A DNA stretch of 64,000 nt from Aquicella siphonis (GTDB lineage Bacteria > Pseudomonadota > Gammaproteobacteria > DSM-16500). This document shows positions 25,236 to 34,207 of the stretch, in pieces. The notes below the pieces were generated by a model, which was given only the letters and a program-made list of their open reading frames with translations, was not told the DNA's origin and made no database searches. Each line of letters opens with the position of its first letter. Within the stretch, counting starts at the first letter, position 1. The stretch lies in contig NZ_LR699119.1 in the NCBI RefSeq assembly GCF_902459485.1, positions 372,001 to 436,000 of the forward strand, given 5' to 3'. The position numbers and the translations under genes are program-made.

Positions 25236-27565
25236 TAAATCTTTTTCAGGTTGCTTCTGATGACGCGTCGCTTGATTATCTTTCACAAATTTTCGGAAGT
25301 GTGAGCGGTGTTATTGGGTCAGGCGGCCAGATTACCATCCTGAGCACCATGTTCAAGACTTTCAACTCAGTCATTCTGACTGTAGCAGTTTTAATGCTGG
25401 TTTATATCACGATTATTGGTGTCATTGGGACAGCTCATGAAGGCGAGTTCATGGGCAAGAAAATGAATAATATCTGGATACCCATACGCTCGGTGCTGGG
25501 CATAGCCTTGCTGGTTCCTACAGGGGCGGGTTATTGCGGCATCCAGATCATCATGATGTGGGTTATTGTGCAAGGCATAGGCGCGGCAGATACCTTGTGG
25601 AATACAGCCCTGAGTTATGTCAGCAATGTGGGCAGCGTTTATGGGCAAGTGAAAGTTCCCGGCGTGAATGCTTCCCAGACTCTCGGGGGATTGTTCCAGG
25701 GACTGGTTTGCGATGCCAGTTCCCGAAAAGCTGACCCTGCAAATGTGGGGAATTATTATTGTGTATCCAACGGCGGCTGCGGCGGTTCAGCGCCTGCGTT
25801 TAATCCCAGCGCGACGACGTATTCCATGGGTCCTAACGGTGCTTGCGGATCCATCACCTATTGCAACCAGGCAACCGCTTGCGCAGGTGACAGCAATTCA
25901 TTGAAATGTCTGGCCTGTCAGGCCCAGACTACCGCTCTGGCAGCCATCATTCCCACCCTGGGCGATATTGCCCAGCAACTAGTGAATGCGGACTATTCTT
26001 ACCGGGATTTTTACGCAAACTCATGGAACAAGCAAAATAACGCCTCATGGAACTGGATTTACAGCTATTGCGCGAGTCCGACCAACCAGGATGGAAGCAG
26101 CAAGGCCATCATTCCCAAAACCCAGTGCTGTGTCAAAGGAAACAATCCTTTTGCTTCTTGCCAGGCAACAAGCAGCAATATGCCTGATGTCAATACCCCG
26201 ACTGGTACTGGCGGTGCCATACAAAGCCCCAGTGCTGCGGCGGTACAAAATGTCTACTGGCCGTACTGGCCGCAGCTGGGCCCCAGTCTCGGATTGAGCG
26301 AAAATTTCGTGAAAGTGGCGACCAATTATTATCTTGATTTGGCAAACGGCGCGGTATCGACTTACATCGCGGCCCAGGGCAACAATTCCAGTGATTTCTC
26401 CGGCCTGTTATCCAATGCATCCAACAAGGGCTGGATTTATGGCGGCGGTTTTTATTATGAAATTGCGCGCATGAATAGTGACAACCTGAAATCTTCTATT
26501 CCGGATCTGACCTGGAATGCGCCGGATATGAGTTCATCCGCCATGAAAGACTACCGCAATAACTTCACGGCGGCAAAGACCCTGGAATCGGTGGCTGCGG
26601 GAAATTATTCTCAAAGCGCGAGCAGCAGCGGTCAAAGCGCGGCGGGTGAAGTGGCGAATGACGTGATGGGTTCCGTCACGGAAGCCTTTACCGCGACAGT
26701 AACGGCGGGAGGAACCAATCCGCTGATTCTCATACAGGTTTTTGGTGTCCTCATGCTTATCATCGCGGAAATCATGTTCGTGGTGGTTTTGGTCGTGTTA
26801 TTCGCGATTGGTATTTCCGGTAATATTGACGTCTTTGCTCTTGGCACCGGCGTGATTGATCCTTTAGGCCCCATGGCGAGCCTGGTGGCCATGTTTGTGA
26901 TTCCAGGTATTTATGCGGCATTTGCAGTCCTCATTACCCTGGGCGGCTTGCTGGGCATTTATACGCCTTTAATTCCCTATGTTTATTTCACCTTCGGCGC
27001 CATAGGCTGGATGATATCGACGGTTGAAACCATGGTGGCGGGTCCGCTGGTGGCATTGGGTGTGATCAGTCCCAGTGGTCATCATGAAATTCTGGGCAAG
27101 GCCGAGCCGGCGCTGATGCTGCTCTTTAACGTTTTCCTGCGGCCTTCGTTAATGATATTCGGATTGATATCCGCCATGCTGCTCGCAGTCGTGGTCGTGA
27201 CCATGATTAATGAAACATTTGCTTATGTCGTGCTTGCGTTTGTTGAAACCGGAGCGGTGGATCCCCTGTCTTTAATCCTGATACTGTCGGCGTATGTAGG
27301 CCTGATACTGGCTGCCTTAAACAAATGCTTCGCAGTTATCAATGTCATTCCTCAGCAAGTCATGCGCTGGATTGGCGGCCAGGGTGAAGGCGTGGAAGCG
27401 CCTCTGCAGGAAATCAAGGGCGGCATACAGGCGACTGGCGGCAAAGCGGGCGGCGGTATGGAATCGACCACCAGAGGTACTGCCAAAGACTTTGCCAAAG
27501 GCAAGCAGAAAGCTGAGGCGGATGCGAACAAAACGAGTGTGGGCGCGGGCGACAAGAAAGACTAA
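25232..27565 (+). CDS. dotA: DotA, polytopic Dot/Icm inner-membrane protein
   Basis: A 777-residue protein, shorter than the Legionella pneumophila protein (about 1,050). Two N-terminal membrane segments (about residues 45-70 and 90-125) are followed by a large periplasmic loop (about 130-480) rich in Cys, Gly and Asn (VSNGGCGG; CGSITYCNQATACAG; CLACQAQ; TQCCVKG). A C-terminal cluster of about five helices follows (about 490-690), and then a Gly/Lys-rich cytoplasmic tail. This is the DotA plan. It overlaps icmV and is followed by a long palindrome before convergent dotB. Confidence 0.95.
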   Translation: MINLFQVASDDASLDYLSQIFGSVSGVIGSGGQITILSTMFKTFNSVILTVAVLMLVYITIIGVIGTAHEGEFMGKKMNNIWIPIRSVLGIALLVPTGAGYCGIQIIMMWVIVQGIGAADTLWNTALSYVSNVGSVYGQVKVPGVNASQTLGGLFQGLVCDASSRKADPANVGNYYCVSNGGCGGSAPAFNPSATTYSMGPNGACGSITYCNQATACAGDSNSLKCLACQAQTTALAAIIPTLGDIAQQLVNADYSYRDFYANSWNKQNNASWNWIYSYCASPTNQDGSSKAIIPKTQCCVKGNNPFASCQATSSNMPDVNTPTGTGGAIQSPSAAAVQNVYWPYWPQLGPSLGLSENFVKVATNYYLDLANGAVSTYIAAQGNNSSDFSGLLSNASNKGWIYGGGFYYEIARMNSDNLKSSIPDLTWNAPDMSSSAMKDYRNNFTAAKTLESVAAGNYSQSASSSGQSAAGEVANDVMGSVTEAFTATVTAGGTNPLILIQVFGVLMLIIAEIMFVVVLVVLFAIGISGNIDVFALGTGVIDPLGPMASLVAMFVIPGIYAAFAVLITLGGLLGIYTPLIPYVYFTFGAIGWMISTVETMVAGPLVALGVISPSGHHEILGKAEPALMLLFNVFLRPSLMIFGLISAMLLAVVVVTMINETFAYVVLAFVETGAVDPLSLILILSAYVGLILAALNKCFAVINVIPQQVMRWIGGQGEGVEAPLQEIKGGIQATGGKAGGGMESTTRGTAKDFAKGKQKAEADANKTSVGAGDKKD

Positions 27566-27663
27566 TCCAAAGACTAATCCATTTTACTTTCCTGCAGTAA
27601 ATGACTACACAGTGCGTGTGGTTTTTTTTACGCTATCAAAACCATTTCTTGTTTATAAAGGGC

Positions 27664-27690
27664 GTTGCCTGTGACAGTGTCACAGGCAAC
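27664..27690. terminator. 27-base perfect palindrome between convergent dotA and dotB
   Basis: Thirteen-base arms (27664-27676 and 27678-27690; arm begins GTTGCCTGTGACA) around a single central base. It is placed between the stops of dotA and dotB, so it most likely folds as a terminator for both transcripts, though no strong T run follows on either side. A protein-binding operator is an alternative. Confidence 0.55.
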
Positions 27691-27707
27691 AATTGACACC
27701 GTTGGCA

Positions 27708-28847
27708 TCAAATCGCGCCAGCGTCTTTTTCCTCCCGCTTGGCTTGCTCGGCAATCAGGCGGTATTGGCGTTCGCTGATTACCCCGGCCTGGAATTTTTC
27801 CTGGGCATCGGCTTCCATGGTGCGGCCGTGTTCTCTTACCAGTTTGCGCACCACGTTGGTGATATTAAGCACATCAGTATCCAAAAGAATATCACGGATT
27901 TTTTCGTCAAAAATAAGGTATTCGCGCAAGGCGACACGCTTGCCTTCAACGGTGGGCACCAGGCGCTGCGAGATGATCAGGCGCACGGTTTCAATGATGT
28001 CTATGGTCCGTCCTTGCCGTTCCTCGGGTGGAAACGTGATGACGAGACGGCGCATGGTTTCGGCAACGCCGTTACTATGCAAAGTGGTATAAACCGGATG
28101 GCCGGTCATGGCGGCTTCCATCACCGCGCTGATGGTTTCAGGATCGCGGGCTTCACCCACGAGTATCAAGCGGGGTTTGCGGCGCAGCGCGTTGCGCACA
28201 CCTGCGGCGAAGCTTGGAAGATGGCGGGGAATTTCAGACTGGCTGACCACGCTGGATACTTTTTCCACGTTATCAAACACGAATTCAATCGGCGCTTCAT
28301 AAGTCAGAACCTTGCGGTTGCTCTCCGCGTCTTCGGTAATGCTGCGTATGATGGCCGCGAGTAAAGTGCTTTTGCCGGATCCGGTTGCGCCGGTCACATA
28401 GACCACACCTTGCTCGGGCGCGATGGCCTCCAATACTTCTTTGGACAAGTTCATGCTGTCCAGTTTGGGCGGATCAGTGGGAATGGTACGCGCCGTGATC
28501 TGAATGCCGTCGTGGCCCTCAACTTGGCAGCCGGTGCCGTTGATACGAAAACGGTAACGATCAGAGCGGTTGGGGCGTATTTCGTAATGCGTGTCTATAT
28601 CTTTGCCTGACATGATCAAGGTGGTGGCGTTAGGGCCGTACATGGCGTTCAGTACTTCACCGACTTCTGTATTGGACAGACGGCGGCGGGTGATTTTTTT
28701 CAGGCGCCCAAAAATTTCAGCGATAATGGGTTCCCCGGTCTGGAAAGTGATATCTGACGCGCCAAGTTTCACACAATGAATCAGAATGTCATTGGTGGAT
28801 TCAATGGTCAGTCTGACGGGTTCTTGCGGGAAAAGGAAATCACTCAT
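27708..28847 (-). CDS. dotB: DotB, Dot/Icm cytoplasmic ATPase
   Basis: A 379-residue PilT-like hexameric ATPase. Walker A is VTGATGSGKSTLL; also visible are TYEAPIEFVFD (Asp-box-like), RPKxxRPRLILVGEARDPET (Walker B region LILVGEARD) and HSNGVAETMRRL (His-box region). The length fits DotB. It powers substrate entry into the Dot/Icm channel with DotO. It overlaps dotC by 8 bases in the order dotD-dotC-dotB. Confidence 0.97.
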   Translation of the reverse strand: MSDFLFPQEPVRLTIESTNDILIHCVKLGASDITFQTGEPIIAEIFGRLKKITRRRLSNTEVGEVLNAMYGPNATTLIMSGKDIDTHYEIRPNRSDRYRFRINGTGCQVEGHDGIQITARTIPTDPPKLDSMNLSKEVLEAIAPEQGVVYVTGATGSGKSTLLAAIIRSITEDAESNRKVLTYEAPIEFVFDNVEKVSSVVSQSEIPRHLPSFAAGVRNALRRKPRLILVGEARDPETISAVMEAAMTGHPVYTTLHSNGVAETMRRLVITFPPEERQGRTIDIIETVRLIISQRLVPTVEGKRVALREYLIFDEKIRDILLDTDVLNITNVVRKLVREHGRTMEADAQEKFQAGVISERQYRLIAEQAKREEKDAGAI

Positions 28848-29664
28848 TGTTTTTCACCACTATGGCTTTCCAGCCTCTACTATTGGTTTGCAGTTTCGGC
28901 AGCTCAACGATGCGCAATACCTGGTCGTTGATCCGCATATCCGAGCCATTACCCGTAACACCCAGTTCGGTGCGGGCGACAAAGGGCGGGCTGATCATTT
29001 TTTCCTGTAGTAACTTTCGATATAACACCATTCCGCTGTAATCTCTCTTCAGGCGAGCGAGGTTTTGCTGGAAGATACTGTAGGATTGAGCAATCCCTTT
29101 TTCCCACCCCATGCGCACGCCTTCTTTCCAGATTTTTTGTTCATAACTGTTGCGCGGCAGCAGGGATTTGTCAGGCAGTTGAGGCTTGGAAAAAGTCAGC
29201 CATAAATATTCCCGCCAGTTTGGCGGTGTTGTTGCAAAGCGCGCCTGTTTGACGATTTTATATGTCCGGTCTGCAACCCGAATCGTGTTAGGGTCGTCCA
29301 GATTCAGGCTGTTGTCACCCACTTCCAGCACGGGCGGAATCACGCCATGGCTCAATACCATGGCATTGAAATTAAAAATGGTATCTAGGTATTTTCTATC
29401 CTGGTTCATGCGCGAATTAATCTGATCGGATGCCCAGGCCAGGCCGCCTTGTGCGCCTATGCTCATGGCGGAATCCTGCAGTGATTTGATTCTGAGGCTG
29501 CTCAATTGGGTCTTGGAAGCGGAGGGATTCAGCGGATCAACACGTACTTTTTCCAGTTGAGACAGGTTGGCGGTATCAACATTATCCAGATTCTGCTGAC
29601 TCTGCGCGCAGCCGGCGAGCATGATGAGAATAAAGATGCTGAGAAGGACACACTTCCTGTTCAT
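28840..29664 (-). CDS. dotC: DotC, outer-membrane lipoprotein of the Dot/Icm core
   Basis: A 274-residue lipoprotein: signal peptide and lipobox SIFILIMLAGCAQ, then the DotC body (SLRIKSLQDSAMSIGAQGGLAW; YLWLTFSKPQLPDKSLLPR; WEKGIAQSYSIFQQNLARLKRDY). DotC and DotD are needed for outer-membrane localisation of DotH. It lies 16 bases after dotD and overlaps dotB. Confidence 0.96.
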   Translation of the reverse strand: MNRKCVLLSIFILIMLAGCAQSQQNLDNVDTANLSQLEKVRVDPLNPSASKTQLSSLRIKSLQDSAMSIGAQGGLAWASDQINSRMNQDRKYLDTIFNFNAMVLSHGVIPPVLEVGDNSLNLDDPNTIRVADRTYKIVKQARFATTPPNWREYLWLTFSKPQLPDKSLLPRNSYEQKIWKEGVRMGWEKGIAQSYSIFQQNLARLKRDYSGMVLYRKLLQEKMISPPFVARTELGVTGNGSDMRINDQVLRIVELPKLQTNSRGWKAIVVKNNE

Positions 29665-29680
29665 GCGGCCTCAATCCAAG

Positions 29681-30151
29681 TTAGTTTTTCGCATAACGCA
29701 ATTCAATCACACGGGTCTCTGGATAAATTACCACAGTTGCGCGTCTTCCGCACTGATACCCGACATCTCTCAGGATATCACCCAGCATGACATTTTTTGA
29801 ATACACGGTGACTATCACCGGAATGGCAGGTGCGGTACCCAATACGCGCAGACGATAATTAGACGCCACAGCCATCTGCTTGAGCAGGGGTTCGACCGGG
29901 CCTGACCAGTCTACGGTTGTCAGTCCGGCCATGCCGTAGGTTGCGGGACTGGGCGGAGGCGCAAGTGCCGGCAGCGGATGGGCTGCCTGTGCGGTTTCCG
30001 CTAGGTCAACCACGGAGCGGCTGACTGAATAGGATGCTTCGGCAAGTGATGCTTCACTTTTGCTGACATCGTAACCTTGCGGCGGTTTGGGTGCGGCACA
30101 CGCGCACAAGAGAAGAGACAGAAAGGTGACAATACCAATTTTGTGATTCAT
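29681..30151 (-). CDS. dotD: DotD, outer-membrane lipoprotein of the Dot/Icm core
   Basis: A 156-residue lipoprotein: lipobox SLLLCACAAP, a Pro/Ala-rich linker (PLPALAPPPSPA), then a secretin-N0-like domain (VDWSGPVEPLLKQMAVASNYRL; IPVIVTVYSKNVMLGDILRDVG). The frame is open to 30241, but the ATG at 30151 gives the signal peptide. It is the first gene of dotD-dotC-dotB and is divergent from icmT-icmS with about 250 bases between. Confidence 0.94.
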   Translation of the reverse strand: MNHKIGIVTFLSLLLCACAAPKPPQGYDVSKSEASLAEASYSVSRSVVDLAETAQAAHPLPALAPPPSPATYGMAGLTTVDWSGPVEPLLKQMAVASNYRLRVLGTAPAIPVIVTVYSKNVMLGDILRDVGYQCGRRATVVIYPETRVIELRYAKN

Positions 30152-30398
30152 GTTTGACGATTTCCCTGTAATTCGCATCTCATCCTGACGCTGTTCATTC
30201 ATGACAAACATGGTATAACGACATTCAAGAAAATTGAACATTTTTTCTTAAAATATCTAGTTTTCAAGGCATTGAAGCAAGACGGCCAGGCAAAGTCAAG
30301 ACAAAAGTCATGCCGCCTTTGCGGCGGCCGGCCAGACTTTGGGGCTATGCAATAGACAAGGAGTTTAGTTAGAATGAAGAAAGATGAAGGAATAATCT

Positions 30399-30641
30399 AT
30401 GGCTCATTGGCGTGACTCGGCAAGAAATGTCAGGTTTTTCATTATTGACTATCGGGCGACGTTTCCCTTGCTTATTTTCTTGCTGCATATTCGACTGTGG
30501 ACTTTTATTTTTGCGATCATTGCCACAGTGTTTTTCAGTTTGCTAGAACGTTTCGGTTTTACCGTCGCAGTATTTATGCGCTGGCTGCGTGCATACGTAG
30601 CGGGCCCGCGCAAGATCGCTCAACCATGGTGGAAAAATTAA
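30399..30641 (+). CDS. icmT: IcmT, small Dot/Icm inner-membrane protein
   Basis: An 80-residue protein with two membrane segments: WRDSARNVRFFIIDYRATFPLL and LHIRLWTFIFAIIATVFFSLLERFGF (motifs RFFIIDYRA and LRLWTF-like LHIRLWTF). The pattern, size and position before icmS match IcmT. The ribosome site is GAAGGAAT. In Legionella IcmT is required for translocation and for egress from host cells. The upstream 250-base region shared with dotD holds no gene. Confidence 0.92.
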   Translation: MAHWRDSARNVRFFIIDYRATFPLLIFLLHIRLWTFIFAIIATVFFSLLERFGFTVAVFMRWLRAYVAGPRKIAQPWWKN

Positions 30642-30643
30642 TC

Positions 30644-30991
30644 ATGCCCAGTTTAGATGTATCCCAGCAAATGATTAAAATAGCCCGTATCATGAATGCG
30701 CAATTCACGCTGAATGGCCGGCCCATGACAATGGAAGAAGTGTTTTCCTATACCGGATTGCTGCCGGGAATCGCGCGCAGGGCTGACCAGTTAAGTTCAT
30801 TGTGTCTGGGATATGGCATAGGCGTGACTTTCGAAGAAGCGGAAGGTTCTGCCCTGGGTGTCAAAGTCATATTTGATGATATTACCCCCAATGTTTTAAG
30901 ACTGCTTTGTCTGACCGATGTGTTAAATGAACTCATGAAGGGTACGCCGCGCGGCGAACCTGCCCCGTTAGACCAGCTGTTATACGATTGA
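30644..30991 (+). CDS. icmS: IcmS, Dot/Icm effector chaperone subunit
   Basis: About 115 residues, close to Legionella IcmS (114): EEVFSYTGLLPGIARRADQL, SSLCLGYGIGVTFEEAEGS, DDITPNVLRLLCLTDVLNEL and a final PLDQLLYD. It pairs with IcmW. The reading frame is open much further upstream; ATG 30626 (inside icmT) is an alternative that would add six residues. A 14-base-pair hairpin starts 3 bases after the stop. Confidence 0.94.
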   Translation: MPSLDVSQQMIKIARIMNAQFTLNGRPMTMEEVFSYTGLLPGIARRADQLSSLCLGYGIGVTFEEAEGSALGVKVIFDDITPNVLRLLCLTDVLNELMKGTPRGEPAPLDQLLYD

Positions 30992-30993
30992 TT

Positions 30994-31027
30994 CACGCAG
31001 TGCCGTCCTTCGAGACGGCACTGCGTG
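30994..31027. repeat. Palindromic repeat after icmS (REP-like), probably acting as terminator
   Basis: A perfect 14-base-pair stem (30994-31007 with 31014-31027) with loop CTTCGA. It continues into CCTCAGGGT and, on the far side of the IS element, GAACGGG. This is the form of a dispersed palindromic repeat (CTTCGAGAC ... CTCAGGGTGAACGG); a related copy is at 32457-32540. The IS element split this copy. Confidence 0.75.
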
Positions 31028-31030
31028 CCT

Positions 31031-31039
31031 CCTCAGGGT
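31031..31039. repeat. Target-site duplication, left copy
   Basis: CCTCAGGGT directly before the left inverted repeat, repeated exactly at 32364-32372. Confidence 0.9.
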
Positions 31040-32363
31040 CTGAACGCTCCCCTCAAAATTGCCGTTCCATTATATTGAGGTCTGAGGGGATAATGATATT
31101 TTTAATTGCATTCTCTATTTCTGAGGTTTTAATTTGGAAATATGTCGACTTCAGGATGATTGCCCCTAAGTAAGATAATGACAATGTTCGTTTTTTAGAG
31201 GTGTTGGATTGGCATTTTAAATGCCATTTTTTTTGTTCCGCCATCACCCCTACCGACCACACAATGAAATTTACAATGGCAGCGATTAGCATGAGTGCGT
31301 TTAATCGCCGAACACTTCTGGTTAATGTGTTTTTAAAGCTAAAACCATATTTGTTATTTTTCATGTCCCGGAAAGATTCTTCAATTTGCATCCTAAAGGA
31401 ATATAATCGAACAATCTGCTCAGGATTAAAGCTGTTTTTAGGTAGTGAGCTTGCCAACACCCAGGGTTCTTTTTGGCCTTTAGCAAACGCCTTGCTATAA
31501 CTTCCCCGCTTAATAGCCCCCTTTTTTGTTTTCATTTTCCTGCCTTTGATCTTTTTCCTTATGCTATACAAATCACATATAATTGCTTTGTTATGACTCT
31601 TTTTGCATAAGAAAACAGTTCCATGATGTGTAGGCTTTAAAGTGGCTATTTTGTGTAGGGACTTACAAGGGAAACTTTTTCCATCGGCGGTAGTATAATG
31701 CTTATCTTGACGAATTCTGCCAATAAAATCCCACTTTTGCTTCTTTACCAAATGGAACCATTTATTATGAAACCCAGCATCACTAATAAGGATGACATGT
31801 CCTTTCTCTTCAGGTAAAACCTCATTCAATTTCTCTAAAAATATCTCATATATCTGACTTAACGTCCCGTTCCTATAAGCCATTTCAAATAAAGTAAATC
31901 CTCGGCCATCAAGTGCAAGCGATGCCCTTATGAGTTGAAATTCACTATCCGCAGTTAAACAACTAGTATCAACAAGAATGGGGCACCACCCTGTTTTAGG
32001 CACAACTTTTTCCGCTAACGCTTTATAGAAACAACCTCTATGTTCTTCTAGGGTTGGATTGGAAACTAACCGGTCAACACGTTTGATAGCGTGCTTGTCC
32101 GGTGTTTTGCTAGCAATTGCCCTACCTAACGCTGTCACACTTAACTTTTTTGCTTTAAGCAAACCATCACAGGTGATGGTTAACGTATCTAGTACTTTTT
32201 TATGCAAGAATGAAGATTCTTGCATAAATTTATGTAATAATTTTTTCCCTTGCATAGTGAGGTTTCCATATTCTTGGTCGAATTTGGATTTTAACTTCAC
32301 TATGCAATTTTTCTACTCTTTGTTTTTATGGTTTTTATGAGAAATTTTGAGGGGAGCGTTCAG
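31040..32363 (-). mobile_element. Intact IS4-family insertion sequence
   Basis: A 1,324-base element bounded by perfect 21-base terminal inverted repeats (31040-31060 and 32343-32363, beginning CTGAACGCTCCCCTC) and flanked by a 9-base target duplication. It encodes one complete transposase (31053-32300). The intact ends, duplication and open frame indicate a recent insertion that is potentially active. It sits between icmS and gpsA and breaks no protein gene. Confidence 0.93.
31053..32300 (-). CDS. IS4-family transposase
   Basis: A 415-residue DDE transposase. The catalytic residues are visible in ILVDTSCL (first Asp), LISDAGFHNKW (second Asp) and YSFRMQIEESFRDMKN, which fits the IS4 signature Y-x2-R-x3-E-x6-K exactly. 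The coding is more AT-rich and Lys-rich than its neighbours, as expected for a mobile gene. The C-terminal end overlaps the left inverted repeat of the element. Confidence 0.95.
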   Translation of the reverse strand: MKLKSKFDQEYGNLTMQGKKLLHKFMQESSFLHKKVLDTLTITCDGLLKAKKLSVTALGRAIASKTPDKHAIKRVDRLVSNPTLEEHRGCFYKALAEKVVPKTGWCPILVDTSCLTADSEFQLIRASLALDGRGFTLFEMAYRNGTLSQIYEIFLEKLNEVLPEEKGHVILISDAGFHNKWFHLVKKQKWDFIGRIRQDKHYTTADGKSFPCKSLHKIATLKPTHHGTVFLCKKSHNKAIICDLYSIRKKIKGRKMKTKKGAIKRGSYSKAFAKGQKEPWVLASSLPKNSFNPEQIVRLYSFRMQIEESFRDMKNNKYGFSFKNTLTRSVRRLNALMLIAAIVNFIVWSVGVMAEQKKWHLKCQSNTSKKRTLSLSYLGAIILKSTYFQIKTSEIENAIKNIIIPSDLNIMERQF

Positions 32364-32372
32364 CCTCAGGGT
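32364..32372. repeat. Target-site duplication, right copy
   Basis: CCTCAGGGT immediately after the right inverted repeat, identical to 31031-31039. Confidence 0.9.
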
Positions 32373-32678
32373 GAACGGGTACGTTGTCATGCCAGCATGT
32401 TTTTAGCTGGCATCCAGAAATATTCAAAAAGCCTGTATCCCTGCTTGTGCCAGACCCTTCGAGACCTCAGGGTGAACGGCGGTGAAATTCCGTTCGTGGT
32501 GAGGAGCCGCGTTAGCGGCGTCTCGAACCATGAACCCCGGTTCTGGTTCCCGCTTGCGCGGGAATGACGAGAAGGTGCGGGAATCCATCCGCGCGAATCC
32601 GCGCAGCGGGTGAAGCGCCCCTGCCGTTCACTGATGGAAGTGACTAAACATTTCTGCGTATGAAACGGAAGAGTGTTC
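32373..32678. repeat. Gene-free patchwork of short palindromic repeats
   Basis: About 306 bases with no credible gene. It holds the right half of the repeat split by the IS, a GCCAGC...GCTGGC hairpin (about 32391-32411), a second copy of the CCTTCGAGAC/CTCAGGGTGAACGG palindrome with its inverted partner ending GTCTCGAACCATG (about 32457-32532), and a CCCGC-TTGC-GCGGG hairpin (about 32550-32563). Such modules are typical dispersed intergenic repeats. Confidence 0.7.
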
Positions 32679-33698
32679 TCAGGATGACAACAATTCGCTT
32701 TTAGCTGACCGAGCCAGAAGAATGGAAATGGCGTCTTTTGCGCTGAGTTTGTTTTGCAATATCTGCCAAACGGTTTCACAAATAGGCATATCTATGCCGT
32801 GCCGCTTGGCAAGTTTGGCGATTAATTCCGCGTTGCGCTTTCCTTCCACCACCTGGCCTATTTCTTTTTCAGCTTCCAGCAAATCGCGGCCTTTACCCAA
32901 GGCGAGCCCCAGGCGGCGGTTTCTTGACTGGTTGTCGGAGCAGGTGAGGATCAGGTCACCCAGGCCGGATAAGCCGACAAAGGTTTCCAGTTTTCCACCC
33001 AGTGCGGTGCCCAGGCGTATGATTTCAGCAAGACCCCGGGTGATGAGAGCGCTGCGGGCGTTGGAACCCAGCTCCATGCCGTCTGAGATGCCGGTTGCGA
33101 TAGCAATGACATTTTTAGTTGCACCGCCCACTTCTACCCCTGTGACATCATCACTGGTATAGATGCGGAATATGGGGCTGTTAAAGCGTTGCATCATGTC
33201 AGCCAGCAAAGGTTTGTGGTGACTGGCGATGACGACTGCGCAAGGCAGCCCGGCCGCGACTTCACGCGCGAATGACGGTCCGGAAAGAACCGCGAAGGGG
33301 CGCTGGCGAGTAAAAATTTCTTCAGCGACTTCACCCAACAATTGTCCGGTATCCGTATCCAGGCCTTTTGCTGCGCAAGTGATACGCACATGCGGCCCAA
33401 TCAGAGGCTTGAGCATGGCAAGCGTATGCCGAAAACCAGCGGAAGGGACCACGACAATAACATCTTCCACTCCGCTAACGGCTTCCTCAAGATTAGTCAT
33501 GGGGTGGATCTGGTCAGGCAGAGAAAAGCCAGGCATGTAACGGTTGTTTGCCTTGTCAGTGATCATGGCAGTGATTTCCGACTCTTCAATACTCCAGATC
33601 CTGACAGTCTGGCCGCGCCGGGCCAAATAAAGCGCCAATGCCGTGCCCCACGAACCGGCACCTAGAATTGCGATGGGTTTCAGCTGCTGACCTTCCAC
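32679..33698 (-). CDS. gpsA: Glycerol-3-phosphate dehydrogenase [NAD(P)+]
   Basis: About 339 residues. The N-terminal dinucleotide fold begins PIAILGAGSWGTALALYLAR; further motifs are CAAKGLDTDTGQLL, VLSGPSFAREVAAGLPCAVV, the catalytic Lys in VGGATKNVIAIATGI, and GLSGLGDLILTCSDNQSRNRR. It makes sn-glycerol-3-phosphate for phospholipids. The frame is open to 33773, but a GTG at 33698 with AAGGAT in front gives the normal N-terminus. It is 22 bases after secB, a common pairing. Confidence 0.96.
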   Translation of the reverse strand: MEGQQLKPIAILGAGSWGTALALYLARRGQTVRIWSIEESEITAMITDKANNRYMPGFSLPDQIHPMTNLEEAVSGVEDVIVVVPSAGFRHTLAMLKPLIGPHVRITCAAKGLDTDTGQLLGEVAEEIFTRQRPFAVLSGPSFAREVAAGLPCAVVIASHHKPLLADMMQRFNSPIFRIYTSDDVTGVEVGGATKNVIAIATGISDGMELGSNARSALITRGLAEIIRLGTALGGKLETFVGLSGLGDLILTCSDNQSRNRRLGLALGKGRDLLEAEKEIGQVVEGKRNAELIAKLAKRHGIDMPICETVWQILQNKLSAKDAISILLARSAKSELLSS

Positions 33699-33720
33699 GT
33701 CAATATCCTTATCTGATTGC

Positions 33721-34185
33721 CTAATTTGCTTTTTGCGTGCCTTCCTTGCCTTGCTGCTCCATGTGCTGGGCATAGAGCGCGTCGAAATTGACGGGCGCCA
33801 GGATCAGTTGAGGAAAACCGCCGCGCACAACGGTGTCGGATACCACTTCGCGTGCGTAAGGGAACAGAATATTCGGGCAAAAGCTGCCAAGCATCTGGTG
33901 CAATTGATCATTGGGGAATCCATTGATCATGAATACGCCTGCCTGATGTACTTCGATCAGGAAAGCTGTTTTTTTGCCGGTGCTGACGGTCGCAGTGATG
34001 GATAAGACAACTTCATGCATGTTGTCCTGAATGCGGTTGCTTTTGGTTTCCAGGTTTAATGAAACTTCCGGCTTCCATTCTTCAACGAAAGTGTGCGGAG
34101 TATTCGGCGCTTCGAAAGACATGTCCTTAACGAAAATGCGCTGAATTTCAAATTGAGGCGAGTTGGTTTCATTGGTTGATTGCAT
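33721..34185 (-). CDS. secB: SecB, protein-export chaperone
   Basis: A 154-residue acidic protein with FEIQRIFVKDMSFEAPNTP at the N-terminus, AFLIEVHQAGVFMINGF in the middle and CPNILFPYAREVVSDTVVRGGFPQLILAPVNFDALY at the end (motifs PNILFPYARE and GGFPQLILAPVNF). It forms a tetramer that keeps preproteins unfolded for SecA. It lies in grxC-secB-gpsA, a conserved gammaproteobacterial order. Confidence 0.97.
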   Translation of the reverse strand: MQSTNETNSPQFEIQRIFVKDMSFEAPNTPHTFVEEWKPEVSLNLETKSNRIQDNMHEVVLSITATVSTGKKTAFLIEVHQAGVFMINGFPNDQLHQMLGSFCPNILFPYAREVVSDTVVRGGFPQLILAPVNFDALYAQHMEQQGKEGTQKAN

Positions 34186-34207
34186 AGTAAGAAGCCCTTT
34201 ATTTTGA

